A stretch of 9,000 nucleotides of DNA from Bordetella parapertussis (GTDB lineage: Bacteria > Pseudomonadota > Gammaproteobacteria > Burkholderiales > Burkholderiaceae_B): positions 1 through 9,000 of the forward strand of contig CAMCWG010000106.1 of the NCBI GenBank assembly GCA_945882005.1, in the 5' to 3' direction. Below, in pieces: positions 1 through 6,489 of the stretch. The position numbers and the translations under genes were made by a program. Under the pieces are notes generated by a model. That model was not told where the DNA came from and did no database searches. It was given only the letters and a program-made list of their open reading frames with translations. Position 1 is the stretch's first letter. Each line of letters opens with the position of its first letter.

Positions 1-22
1 GAAAAATATGCATTAGTAAGCG

Positions 23-913
23 CTATTTCTTTGAAGCGTTACCAAACTCAACGCCGGCCCATTGCTCAAAGTGACGCATGGGTACAAGGTTGTCTTTAGG
101 TCCGTCTCCCTGTGTCATCGCAAACGCGAGAAACTGTCTTGCGGTTTGATTAATGAGCATGGGTGCACCAATTTTTTCTGCTTCATCCAGGCACATCTTG
201 ATGTCTTTGTGCAGCAGCTCGGTCGTGAAGCGGGTGGGGAAGCTGCGATCAAGCGCACACTGCGGAATGCGCTCCAGGGTCGCAAACGAACGGCCACTCG
301 AGACATTGAGCACATCCAGCATTGTTTTTGAATCAAGGCCGGCTTTTACGCCATACACCAGCGCTTCGCAACTTGCGAGCATGCTGGTCGCGTAGAGCGT
401 ATTGTTGATAATTTTCATGGTCTGCCCAAGCGTGTGCTCTGCACCAAGATAGAAAATATTCTTACCGATAATTTTAAGAATTGGCTCCGCGAGTGTGAAC
501 GCAGCTTCATCGCCGCCCGCCATGATTGCCAATGTTCCATGCTGTGCTGCAACAGTGCCACCACTGACCGGAGCACTCACAAAGCCAATCTTCTTAGGAG
601 CGATGATTGCGTAGACCTCTTTTGTGACGGAAGGCCCTGTTGTTGATAAGTCAATCAGTGTACGCATCATCGTGCCTTTGACTAACTCCTCCGCGACAGA
701 CTTAACAGCAGCGGGAACAGGAAGGCAGAGAAAAACAGTTTCGACCTTAGAGGCGAGATCGTGAACGCTGGCTGCAGTTTCGGCTCCGAGTTCAGAGAAG
801 CGCTTCATCACGTCTTTGTTCAGATCAAAGATGACGAGTTGATGCTCAGACGCGAGGATGCGCGTAGCGAAGTGTTGTCCAATATTGCCCGCCCCGATAA
901 GCCCGACTTTCAT
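23..913 (-). CDS. NAD(P)-dependent beta-hydroxyacid dehydrogenase, 3-hydroxyisobutyrate dehydrogenase family
   Basis: This is a complete 296-residue protein, the normal length for the family. It starts at ATG 911-913 with AAGGAG seven bases upstream and ends in TAG. The N-terminal Rossmann fold shows GAGNIG at residues 7-12. An aspartate follows the second strand (VIFD, D30), which usually favours NAD+ over NADP+. The family pattern continues with DLSTTGPS (88-95), the substrate-binding loop SAPVSGG (113-119), and LGQTMKIINN (162-171), where K167 matches the catalytic lysine and N171 the partner asparagine. The second half is the all-alpha dimerisation domain. Family members oxidise 3-hydroxyisobutyrate, tartronate semialdehyde or related beta-hydroxyacids in the cytosol. 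The exact substrate is not readable: no valine-degradation or glyoxylate genes lie nearby. The first glycine motif is GAGNIG rather than the commoner GLGxMG. It is transcribed divergently from the Bug gene and may share its regulation. Confidence 0.93.
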   Translation of the reverse strand: MKVGLIGAGNIGQHFATRILASEHQLVIFDLNKDVMKRFSELGAETAASVHDLASKVETVFLCLPVPAAVKSVAEELVKGTMMRTLIDLSTTGPSVTKEVYAIIAPKKIGFVSAPVSGGTVAAQHGTLAIMAGGDEAAFTLAEPILKIIGKNIFYLGAEHTLGQTMKIINNTLYATSMLASCEALVYGVKAGLDSKTMLDVLNVSSGRSFATLERIPQCALDRSFPTRFTTELLHKDIKMCLDEAEKIGAPMLINQTARQFLAFAMTQGDGPKDNLVPMRHFEQWAGVEFGNASKK

Positions 914-960
914 GCTTTAGCTCCTTGTTCGTTTTTTTGATGATGGAAGTGAATAATTTG

Positions 961-990
961 ATTGTAGGTAAGCATTTAACCACTGGATAA
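961..990 (-). promoter_or_regulatory. Possible sigma-70 promoter of the dehydrogenase gene
   Basis: On the minus strand TACAAT (961-966) matches the -10 consensus at five of six positions. A weak -35 box, TTATCC (985-990), lies 18 bases upstream. The predicted transcript would begin about 40 bases before the ATG at 913. This rests on sequence match and placement only, and the -35 box is poor. Confidence 0.3.
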
Positions 991-995
991 CCCTT

Positions 996-1034
996 GTAGA
1001 CGAAAAGTACTACTCGGACTATTTCTTCGTCTAC
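996..1034. promoter_or_regulatory. Perfect 9-bp inverted repeat, candidate operator in the divergent intergenic region
   Basis: GTAGACGAA at 996-1004 is matched by its exact reverse complement TTCGTCTAC at 1026-1034. The arms are 21 bases apart, so their centres lie 30 bp or about three helical turns apart and face the same side of the helix. The element sits between the dehydrogenase and Bug genes and ends just upstream of a -10-like hexamer (1040-1045). That is the usual place for an activator or a dimeric repressor to bind. An RNA hairpin is the alternative reading, but the long loop and the missing T-run argue against a terminator. No regulator gene is in the window. Confidence 0.45.
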
Positions 1035-1039
1035 CGGTA

Positions 1040-1045
1040 TTTAAT
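1040..1045 (+). promoter_or_regulatory. Candidate -10 box of the Bug gene
   Basis: TTTAAT matches the TATAAT consensus at five of six positions and lies 44 bases before the ATG at 1090. No recognisable -35 hexamer stands 16-18 bases upstream; the space is occupied by the inverted repeat. A promoter that needs an activator would look like this, but the call is weak. Confidence 0.25.
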
Positions 1046-1089
1046 AAAAATGTTGTTTAGTTTTCCTTTCCTAAAGGAGCAGTAAATAA

Positions 1090-2055
1090 ATGAAGAAAGT
1101 TCTTCAACTTTGGTTCGCGGCATTGGCTGTCTGTGGATGGTCCGCCGCCTGTGTGGCTCAGGGCTATCCGAATCGTCCCATCAAGATAATTGTGCCTTTT
1201 CCCCCAGCAGGTGCTGCAGACATGACGGCCCGCATTGTGATGAAAGCGCTTTCTGAGGATTTGGGGCAGCCCATCATCATTGACAATCGAGGTGGTGCAG
1301 ACGGCGCTATTGCCGGGATGGCGACAATTAATTCGCCTGCGGATGGGTATACCTTATTGTTCGCAACCACGACGGGTATGAATGCTGCACCAACGATGCG
1401 TAAGGTGCCTCCCTATGATCCGCTCACAGCCTTTACACCGATCTCTTTAGTTGGAAAGTTTGGGTTCTTTTTATTTATTAACGCAAACGTACCAGCAAAA
1501 AATATGACCGAGTTTCTGGCTTATGTTCGCGCTAACCCAGGTAAAGTGAATTACGGGAGTGGTAACGGCACGAGTATTTTGACAACCGCTCAGTTCGCAC
1601 AAAAGGCTAAGCTCGATATGGTCCATGTTCCCTACAAGGGTGATGCGCCTGCGACGACCGATCTGATTGCAGGTCGTATTCAAGTCTTGTTGGGTACTCC
1701 AGGCTCAGCGCTGCAGCAGGTGGAAGAGGGGCGTTTAAGAGTTCTGATGACTTCGTTACCAAGTCGGAGTCCGCTCGCTCCAAATACGCCAACCGCGGAA
1801 GAGGTCGGCATTCAGGGAATGACAATCGTACCTTGGGCTGGCTTGTATGGGCCAGCTGGACTGCCTAAGGACGTTGTCGACCGTGTAGCGCTGGCTATGA
1901 AGAACGTTGCAGTCCGAAAGGATGTCCGCGAGGCGCTTGGAAAGATAGCGTTCGAGGTTCAGAGTTCAACCCCAGCGGAGATGGCTAAGTTCAATAAAGA
2001 TCAGCTCGAGACATGGAAAGTCACGGCTGACTCTGTCAACCTTGAACGTAACTAA
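1090..2055 (+). CDS. Bug/TctC-family periplasmic solute-binding protein (tripartite tricarboxylate transporter type)
   Basis: This is a complete 321-residue protein of typical Bug length. Its ATG is preceded by AAGGAG (1074-1079) at ten bases. Residues 1-24 form a Sec signal peptide: two lysines, a hydrophobic core, and probable cleavage near CVAQ, followed by mature YPNRPIKIIVPFPP. Family landmarks are PFPPAGAAD (36-44) with its conserved aspartate, IDNRGGADG (64-72), PADGYTLLF (83-91), NYGSGNGTS (154-162) and HVPYKGDAPATTDL (179-192). Such proteins bind carboxylates or other small organic molecules in the periplasm, and a few work with TctA/TctB permeases. No tctA or tctB lies in the window, so this is an orphan Bug, as is common in Burkholderiales. 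The cysteine at residue 21 lacks a leucine at -3, so a lipoprotein is unlikely. The ligand is unknown; the surrounding genes hint at an organic acid. Confidence 0.93.
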   Translation: MKKVLQLWFAALAVCGWSAACVAQGYPNRPIKIIVPFPPAGAADMTARIVMKALSEDLGQPIIIDNRGGADGAIAGMATINSPADGYTLLFATTTGMNAAPTMRKVPPYDPLTAFTPISLVGKFGFFLFINANVPAKNMTEFLAYVRANPGKVNYGSGNGTSILTTAQFAQKAKLDMVHVPYKGDAPATTDLIAGRIQVLLGTPGSALQQVEEGRLRVLMTSLPSRSPLAPNTPTAEEVGIQGMTIVPWAGLYGPAGLPKDVVDRVALAMKNVAVRKDVREALGKIAFEVQSSTPAEMAKFNKDQLETWKVTADSVNLERN

Positions 2056-2091
2056 AAGTTAGGACAACGGACTACAGTTATTAACAGTCGC

Positions 2092-2706
2092 TCACTTGCT
2101 AAGATCGGGAATTGGAATGGCCCCTTCAGGCAGCGGTGAGCGATTGACGTTCAACGCCATCGCGACCATTACGTAGTAGCCGCTCACGACCATCAGGTCA
2201 ACGACACCTTGTTCGCCATACAGACCAAGGACTGCCTGGTAATGTGCGTCGCTCACGTTGTGCTTAGTGTGTAACTCATGACAGAAGTTATAGACAGCTT
2301 CTTCATCAGCTTTCATGTTTGATGGACGCTTACCTAAAGCAAGCTCCTCGCCAATAGACGGATCCAAGCCTTCTTTGAGTGCGAGCCGCAAGTGTGCATA
2401 CCATTCGTATTGGGCTGTCCAAGTACGAGCGGTGATCAGGATTGCAAACTCATTCAGCCGTTTGGGAATTGTGCTTTCAAAGCGAAGATATTCGCCGACT
2501 TTACGCATGCGCTCGGCCAACACCGGGCTACGCAAAAAAACGTTGAACGGTGCCCCTAAGCTAGTTGCGCCTTGCACGACGCCCTTACTGCCTGTGCCTG
2601 AGATGGGGCCAGCCATGAGTGAATTGAAGTAAATTTTTTGATCGTCCGTCATGTGATCGACATGGATGCGGTCAAAGCGCTGTTCGTCCGTGATCGGCTT
2701 GCTCAT
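2092..2706 (-). CDS. Carboxymuconolactone decarboxylase family protein (CMD/AhpD fold)
   Basis: The protein has 204 residues from ATG 2704-2706. A TTG at 2710-2712 would add two residues, but AAGGA (2717-2721) lies only three bases from it and nine from the ATG, so I prefer the ATG. The CMD core is visible as NEFAILITARTWTAQYEWYAHLRLA, about residues 85-109, with E101 and H105 in the family's helix pattern. It is followed by an ADEEAVYNFCHEL helix and a hydrophobic GVVDLMVVSGYYVMVAMALN helix near the C-terminus. There is no CxxC pair, so it is not an AhpD-type disulfide reductase. The founding family member decarboxylates gamma-carboxymuconolactone in protocatechuate breakdown. This protein is longer than that enzyme and has no pca neighbours, so the reaction is undetermined. 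It is coupled to the upstream DUF2848 gene and converges on the Bug gene, with only 36 bases between their stops. Confidence 0.88.
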   Translation of the reverse strand: MSKPITDEQRFDRIHVDHMTDDQKIYFNSLMAGPISGTGSKGVVQGATSLGAPFNVFLRSPVLAERMRKVGEYLRFESTIPKRLNEFAILITARTWTAQYEWYAHLRLALKEGLDPSIGEELALGKRPSNMKADEEAVYNFCHELHTKHNVSDAHYQAVLGLYGEQGVVDLMVVSGYYVMVAMALNVNRSPLPEGAIPIPDLSK

Positions 2707-2716
2707 GTTCAATATT

Positions 2717-2721
2717 CCTTA
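2717..2721 (-). promoter_or_regulatory. Shine-Dalgarno overlapping the DUF2848 stop codon
   Basis: On the minus strand AAGGA runs from the last two bases of the DUF2848 TAA into the gap. It sits nine bases before ATG 2706 and three before TTG 2712. The spacing decides for the ATG start. The overlap with the stop codon suggests that ribosomes ending DUF2848 translation re-initiate on the CMD-family gene. Confidence 0.6.
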
Positions 2722-3438
2722 CGCCACGACGGGCAAGACGGTGGTGGAGTAGCGATGAATGATGCTGCGCTTGCGGCGCGGGTCCCGGATTTCGAGTTCC
2801 ATACAAGGGGCAGGTCGAATACCTTCACCTTTTACATTCTTGATCGCGCCAAGGGTACCGCACGAAATGAAGCTGCCCGCAGCCGGCGTCGTTGTAGGGA
2901 AAAATCCGTCACGTAGCGTGTTCAACGGTCGTATTGAGGCGAAGCTACCCTTTTGATACGGGATCCACTCGCCGTTTTCCAAAATCCGTGAATGCAACTC
3001 GATTTCATCTTGATAGCTGACAACGTCAGCCCATCGCCAAGCGACGTTGGCAATGGGCTTTGGACACATCTGCTTAGATACGGCGACCGAGTAGGTCTCT
3101 ACGCGGCGGTCTGTATGGTCTGAGCCGACAGTGAGCCACCAATCGTTATTCGCAAAAAACAATACAGGCTCGGCCTCTCCGGAACTATCCGGTCCGATTA
3201 CCTCGATGTTGTCGCTTTGCGTTAATAAAATGGAGCTGCCGCGGTAATACAAAGGAACTGTTGATGGAGCGGGAACGCCAAGTAACTCGAGCTCATGGAT
3301 GTGGTGCTGAATCGCCGCTGCGTCGCGCCCAGTCCATCCTGCAATGACAAGCTGGGTGGCTGGGACCATGGCGAGGGAAAGGTGTGCGCTACCGTCTGTG
3401 GCGATAGACTCGCATGCAAAAGAAAGTTGGTTGGTCAT
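2719..3438 (-). CDS. DUF2848 family protein
   Basis: This is a complete 239-residue cytosolic protein without signal peptide or membrane segments. It starts at ATG 3436-3438 and ends in TAA. I recognise the DUF2848 family from VGSDHTDRRVE (104-114), YSVAVSKQMCPKP (116-128), ELHSRILENGEW (147-158), ISCGTLGAIK (191-200) and MELEIRDPRRKRSIIHRY (213-230). The family has no assigned reaction that I know of. The layout of the C-terminal half, with a CGTL segment followed by an MELEIRDP strand, resembles fumarylacetoacetate hydrolase-fold proteins, so a hydrolase or isomerase acting on a keto acid is a reasonable guess. It is the first gene of a two-gene unit with the CMD-family gene. The ribosome-binding site is weak: AAGG lies twelve bases before the ATG, with only GAG closer. 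Confidence 0.85.
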   Translation of the reverse strand: MTNQLSFACESIATDGSAHLSLAMVPATQLVIAGWTGRDAAAIQHHIHELELLGVPAPSTVPLYYRGSSILLTQSDNIEVIGPDSSGEAEPVLFFANNDWWLTVGSDHTDRRVETYSVAVSKQMCPKPIANVAWRWADVVSYQDEIELHSRILENGEWIPYQKGSFASIRPLNTLRDGFFPTTTPAAGSFISCGTLGAIKNVKGEGIRPAPCMELEIRDPRRKRSIIHRYSTTVLPVVA

Positions 3439-3470
3439 GTCGTTACTCTACCTTTGCATCTGCAAGACGA

Positions 3471-3498
3471 AACATATATATCTCCATTCATGTATCAA
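3471..3498 (-). promoter_or_regulatory. Probable sigma-70 promoter of the DUF2848-CMD unit
   Basis: On the minus strand TTGATA (3493-3498, five of six to the -35 consensus) and TATGTT (3471-3476, four of six to the -10 consensus) are 16 bases apart. Transcription would start near 3464, about 25 bases before the ATG at 3438. The hexamers sit in an AT-rich patch. Spacing, match and placement agree, but no measurement supports it. Confidence 0.4.
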
Positions 3499-3639
3499 GA
3501 GCGAAAACTACTCGCAGAGCGGCATCGTACTGGTTTTATAAAGTAATTCGGAATGGCGAAGCAAATATTCCTTGCTGCATAGCAACAATCAATTCCTGTC
3601 CTTGAAGATGGTGACGCAGCGTAAGACTCATGCAAGTTC

Positions 3640-3647
3640 AACGCGTT
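3640..3647. promoter_or_regulatory. AACGCGTT palindrome flanked by TTCAA direct repeats, possible operator of the ligase operon
   Basis: AACGCGTT is a perfect 8-bp palindrome. TTCAA occurs at 3637-3641 and again at 3647-3651, a 10-bp repeat distance of one helical turn. A -10-like TAAAAT follows at 3664-3669, and the palindrome occupies the place of its -35 box. An 8-bp palindrome is not rare, so this is a weak candidate. The rest of the gap 3439-3703 shows no convincing gene or terminator. Confidence 0.25.
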
Positions 3648-3663
3648 TCAATGGCGCATGCCT

Positions 3664-3669
3664 TAAAAT
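3664..3669 (+). promoter_or_regulatory. Candidate -10 box for the ligase-transporter operon
   Basis: TAAAAT matches the -10 consensus at five of six positions and lies 34 bases before the ATG at 3704. No good -35 hexamer sits 16-18 bases upstream. Confidence 0.25.
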
Positions 3670-3703
3670 GAGGCGTGTGTCATTGAATGAAGGTTAGTCT
3701 CGA

Positions 3704-5668
3704 ATGCCTAGTCCGTCACATGCCAGCGGTGATCACTTGCTTGAGGAGACATTTCCTCGTCTGTTGCTAGAGCACGCCCGTCTGCGTCCGGCACATCCGG
3801 CATATCGTGAGAAGTATCTCGGTATCTGGCAAACGGAATCTTGGGCCGAGGCTGCGCTTAAAGTACGGGAGCTTGCCTGTGGGTTGGCTAGCAAGGGTTT
3901 CAAGCGTGGAATGACTCTTGGGATAATCGGGGATAACCGTCCGCGCCTGTATCAAGCAATGCTAGCCGCGCATGCGCTCGGTGGGACGCCCGTTCCTTTG
4001 TATCAAGATGCCGTTGCGACTGAAATGACGTATGTTTTGCAGGATGCAGAGATCGGTTTTGCATTCGCAGAGGATCAAGAACAAGTTGATAAGTTGCTTG
4101 AGATCGCAGATCAAATTCCAACGCTGCGGCATATTTTCTACCTCGATCCGCGAGGGATGAGAGGCTACGACGACACAAGACTGTGTCTCATCGATGACTT
4201 GCTGGAACAGGGGCGTTTGTTTAATCAAGATCAGCCGGATTTTTTTGAAACACAAGTAGCCCTTGGAAAGTCAAGCGATGTGAGTGTGATTCTCTATACG
4301 TCTGGGACAACGGGTAAGCCTAAGGGCGTGTGTCAGACCCACGCATCGATGATCGGTGCTGGTAGGGGAGCGTGCGAGGTGGATACGCTGAAGCCTTCCG
4401 ATAGCGTGATGGCTTATCTACCTATGGCTTGGGTGGGGGATTTCCTTTTTTCTATGGCTCAGTGCCTGGCGTCTGGATTCACCGTCAATTGTCCTGAGTC
4501 GCGTGAGACCGTTAGTACCGACATGAAAGAAATCGGCCCGACCTATTATTTCGCTCCACCACGTGTGTATGAGGGGCTCTTGACCTCAGTCACGATTCGT
4601 ATGGAAGACGCGGGTCGTATTAAGCGCAAAATGTTTGATTACTTCATGGCTGTTGCGCAGAAATGTGGTGCGGATCTTCTAGATGGAAAAGCCGTTTCAC
4701 TTGGACAGCGCATTTTGTATACGTTGGGTAACGCGTTTGTGTATGGGCCCTTGCGCAATACCTTGGGTATGAGCAACATCCGCGTGGCATACACGGCGGG
4801 TGAAGCAATTGGTCCAGATCTCTTTAGGTTTTATCGCTCGATCGGTGTGAACCTAAAGCAGCTCTATGGACAGACAGAAACCTGCGCGTACGTGTGCATC
4901 CAACGAGACGGTCAAGTTAAATATGACTCGGTTGGTAAGCCTTCCCCCGGAGTTGAGATTCGCATTGGAGACAATAGCGAGGTATTAGTGCGCGGCGTGT
5001 CGATGATGGACCACTATTATAAAAACGAAGCGGCTACCAAGGACGCATTTGACGCAGACGGTTACTTCCGCACGGGCGATGCGGGTGTTGTGGACAGCGA
5101 TGGCGATCTTCGCATTATCGATCGTGCCAAAGACGTATCCACTCTTGCGAATGGAAAGGTTTTTGCGCCTAAATACATTGAGAATAAGCTCAAGTTCTTT
5201 AGTTTCATTAAGGAAGCAGTGGTTTTTGGTTCGGGTCGCGAATCGATCAGTGCCTTTGTGAACATTGATCTTGAGGCAGTGGGTAATTGGGCAGAGCGGC
5301 GCAACATTTCATATGCAGGCTATGTTGATTTGGCGGGGAACGCTGCGGTGGCGGAACTCATCCGAAGCTGTATTGAAAAGATGAACGAAGAGTTGTCTCG
5401 TGAGTCGATGCTGGGACACGCTCAGATTTCAAAGTTCTTGGTGCTGCATAAAGAACTTGATCCCGATGATGATGAGCTGACGCGGACTCGGAAAGTCAGG
5501 CGCGGATTTGTTGAAAGTAAGTATGCCCCATTAGTCAGTGCGATATACGGTGGATTGTCTGAGCAGTTCATTGAGACACAAGTGCGCTTTGAAGACGGAC
5601 GGGAGGGCAGGGTCTCAGCCACCTTAAAGATTCACGAGGCTCCCACGTTCGAAGTGCAAAAAGCCTGA
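3704..5668 (+). CDS. AMP-dependent acyl-CoA synthetase, long-chain fatty acid CoA ligase type
   Basis: This is a complete 654-residue adenylate-forming enzyme. The ATG at 3704 has GAAGG ten bases upstream, and an in-frame TAG at 3695-3697 rules out a longer start. Motifs in order are the P-loop YTSGTTGKPKG (198-208), YGQTE (388-392), YFRTGD ending at D459, the hinge DRAKD (473-477), and a C-terminal basic TRTRKVRR (593-600), where lysine 597 may serve as the catalytic lysine. The segment FAPKYIENKLKFF and the overall length match long-chain (FACL/ACSL-like) enzymes rather than acetyl-CoA synthetase. It joins a carboxylic acid to CoA through an acyl-adenylate, in the cytosol or at the inner membrane; no membrane segment is evident. 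It heads an operon with a Liv-type ABC transporter, which suggests that it activates the imported acid. The chain length, or whether the substrate is aromatic, cannot be told. Confidence 0.93.
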   Translation: MPSPSHASGDHLLEETFPRLLLEHARLRPAHPAYREKYLGIWQTESWAEAALKVRELACGLASKGFKRGMTLGIIGDNRPRLYQAMLAAHALGGTPVPLYQDAVATEMTYVLQDAEIGFAFAEDQEQVDKLLEIADQIPTLRHIFYLDPRGMRGYDDTRLCLIDDLLEQGRLFNQDQPDFFETQVALGKSSDVSVILYTSGTTGKPKGVCQTHASMIGAGRGACEVDTLKPSDSVMAYLPMAWVGDFLFSMAQCLASGFTVNCPESRETVSTDMKEIGPTYYFAPPRVYEGLLTSVTIRMEDAGRIKRKMFDYFMAVAQKCGADLLDGKAVSLGQRILYTLGNAFVYGPLRNTLGMSNIRVAYTAGEAIGPDLFRFYRSIGVNLKQLYGQTETCAYVCIQRDGQVKYDSVGKPSPGVEIRIGDNSEVLVRGVSMMDHYYKNEAATKDAFDADGYFRTGDAGVVDSDGDLRIIDRAKDVSTLANGKVFAPKYIENKLKFFSFIKEAVVFGSGRESISAFVNIDLEAVGNWAERRNISYAGYVDLAGNAAVAELIRSCIEKMNEELSRESMLGHAQISKFLVLHKELDPDDDELTRTRKVRRGFVESKYAPLVSAIYGGLSEQFIETQVRFEDGREGRVSATLKIHEAPTFEVQKA

Positions 5669-5689
5669 TTAAGAGAACAAGGACCGCAC

Positions 5690-6475
5690 ATGGCAAATCG
5701 ACAAATCGGCGATGTCATTTTGGATGTTGAAAACATCAGCCTACGCTTCGGCGGAGTCAACGCTCTTACGAATATTTCATTCAATGTCAAAGAGCATGAG
5801 ATCAGGGCGATTATCGGTCCAAATGGCGCAGGTAAGAGCTCGATGCTGAACTGCATCAATGGGGTGTACACGCCACAGGCGGGTTCCATCACTTTTCGTG
5901 GTCAGACCTTCAGTCATATGAATAGTCGACAGGTCGCTGAAATGGGCATTGCCCGTACCTTTCAAAACTTGGCACTCTTTAAGGGCATGAGTGTGATTGA
6001 CAACATTATGACTGGGCGTAATTTATACATTCGAAGCAATATTTTGTTGCAAGCGCTTCGCTTGGGACCCGCAGAGCGTGAAGAAATTGCGAATCGCGAG
6101 AAAGTTGAGCACATCATCGATTTTTTAGAGATTCAGGCCTACCGCAAGATTGCGGTCGGACAGCTTCCCTACGGGCTACAAAAACGAGTGGATTTAGCGC
6201 GCGCGCTTGCAATGGAGCCCCAAGTGTTACTGCTTGATGAGCCGATGGCTGGTATGAACGTCGAAGAAAAGCAAGATATGTGCCGCTTCATCATGGACGT
6301 TAAGGATGAGTTTGGTACAACCATCGTTCTGATTGAGCACGATATGGGTGTGGTGATGGATATTAGCGATCGTGTTGTAGTGCTGGACTATGGCAAGAAG
6401 ATTGGTGATGGCACGCCCGATGAGGTACGTGCCAACGCTGAGGTGATTCAGGCCTATCTAGGCACATCGCACTAA
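5690..6475 (+). CDS. Branched-chain amino acid-type ABC transporter ATP-binding protein, LivG type
   Basis: This is a complete 261-residue ATPase. AAGGA (5679-5683) lies six bases before its ATG, and the gap after the ligase stop is 21 bases. Walker A is GPNGAGKSS (43-51), the signature is LPYGLQK (159-165), Walker B ends in LLLDEP with D183 and E184, and the switch histidine is H217 in IEHDMG. All residues needed for ATP hydrolysis are present. The segment between Walker A and the signature and the C-terminal GDGTPDEVRANAEVIQAYLG are typical of LivG. It would pair with a LivF ATPase, not seen here, to drive the LivH/LivM permease on the cytosolic face. The ligand is probably not a branched-chain amino acid, given the CoA ligase in the same operon, but this is inference. 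Confidence 0.95.
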   Translation: MANRQIGDVILDVENISLRFGGVNALTNISFNVKEHEIRAIIGPNGAGKSSMLNCINGVYTPQAGSITFRGQTFSHMNSRQVAEMGIARTFQNLALFKGMSVIDNIMTGRNLYIRSNILLQALRLGPAEREEIANREKVEHIIDFLEIQAYRKIAVGQLPYGLQKRVDLARALAMEPQVLLLDEPMAGMNVEEKQDMCRFIMDVKDEFGTTIVLIEHDMGVVMDISDRVVVLDYGKKIGDGTPDEVRANAEVIQAYLGTSH

Positions 6476-6489
6476 ACACGGAGAGATAG

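Noticed and set aside
2056..2091. GTTATTAAC palindrome between the convergent Bug and CMD-family genes as a possible bidirectional terminator.
   Set aside because: The stem is very short and AT-rich, without a GC-rich arm or a T-run.
3572..3585. TTGCT-GCAT-AGCAA hairpin in the gap before the ligase gene.
   Set aside because: A five-pair stem without a T-run is too weak to call a terminator or riboswitch.
3295..3605. Three overlapping small plus-strand frames running out of the DUF2848 antisense strand into the gap.
   Set aside because: They begin inside the DUF2848 gene on the opposite strand, have no recognisable domain, and show no good ribosome-binding site.
6164..6184. The LivG-type signature reads LPYGLQK instead of the textbook LSGGQ.
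   Set aside because: LivG-class ATPases normally have a divergent L-x-Y-G-x-Q signature; the other catalytic motifs are intact.
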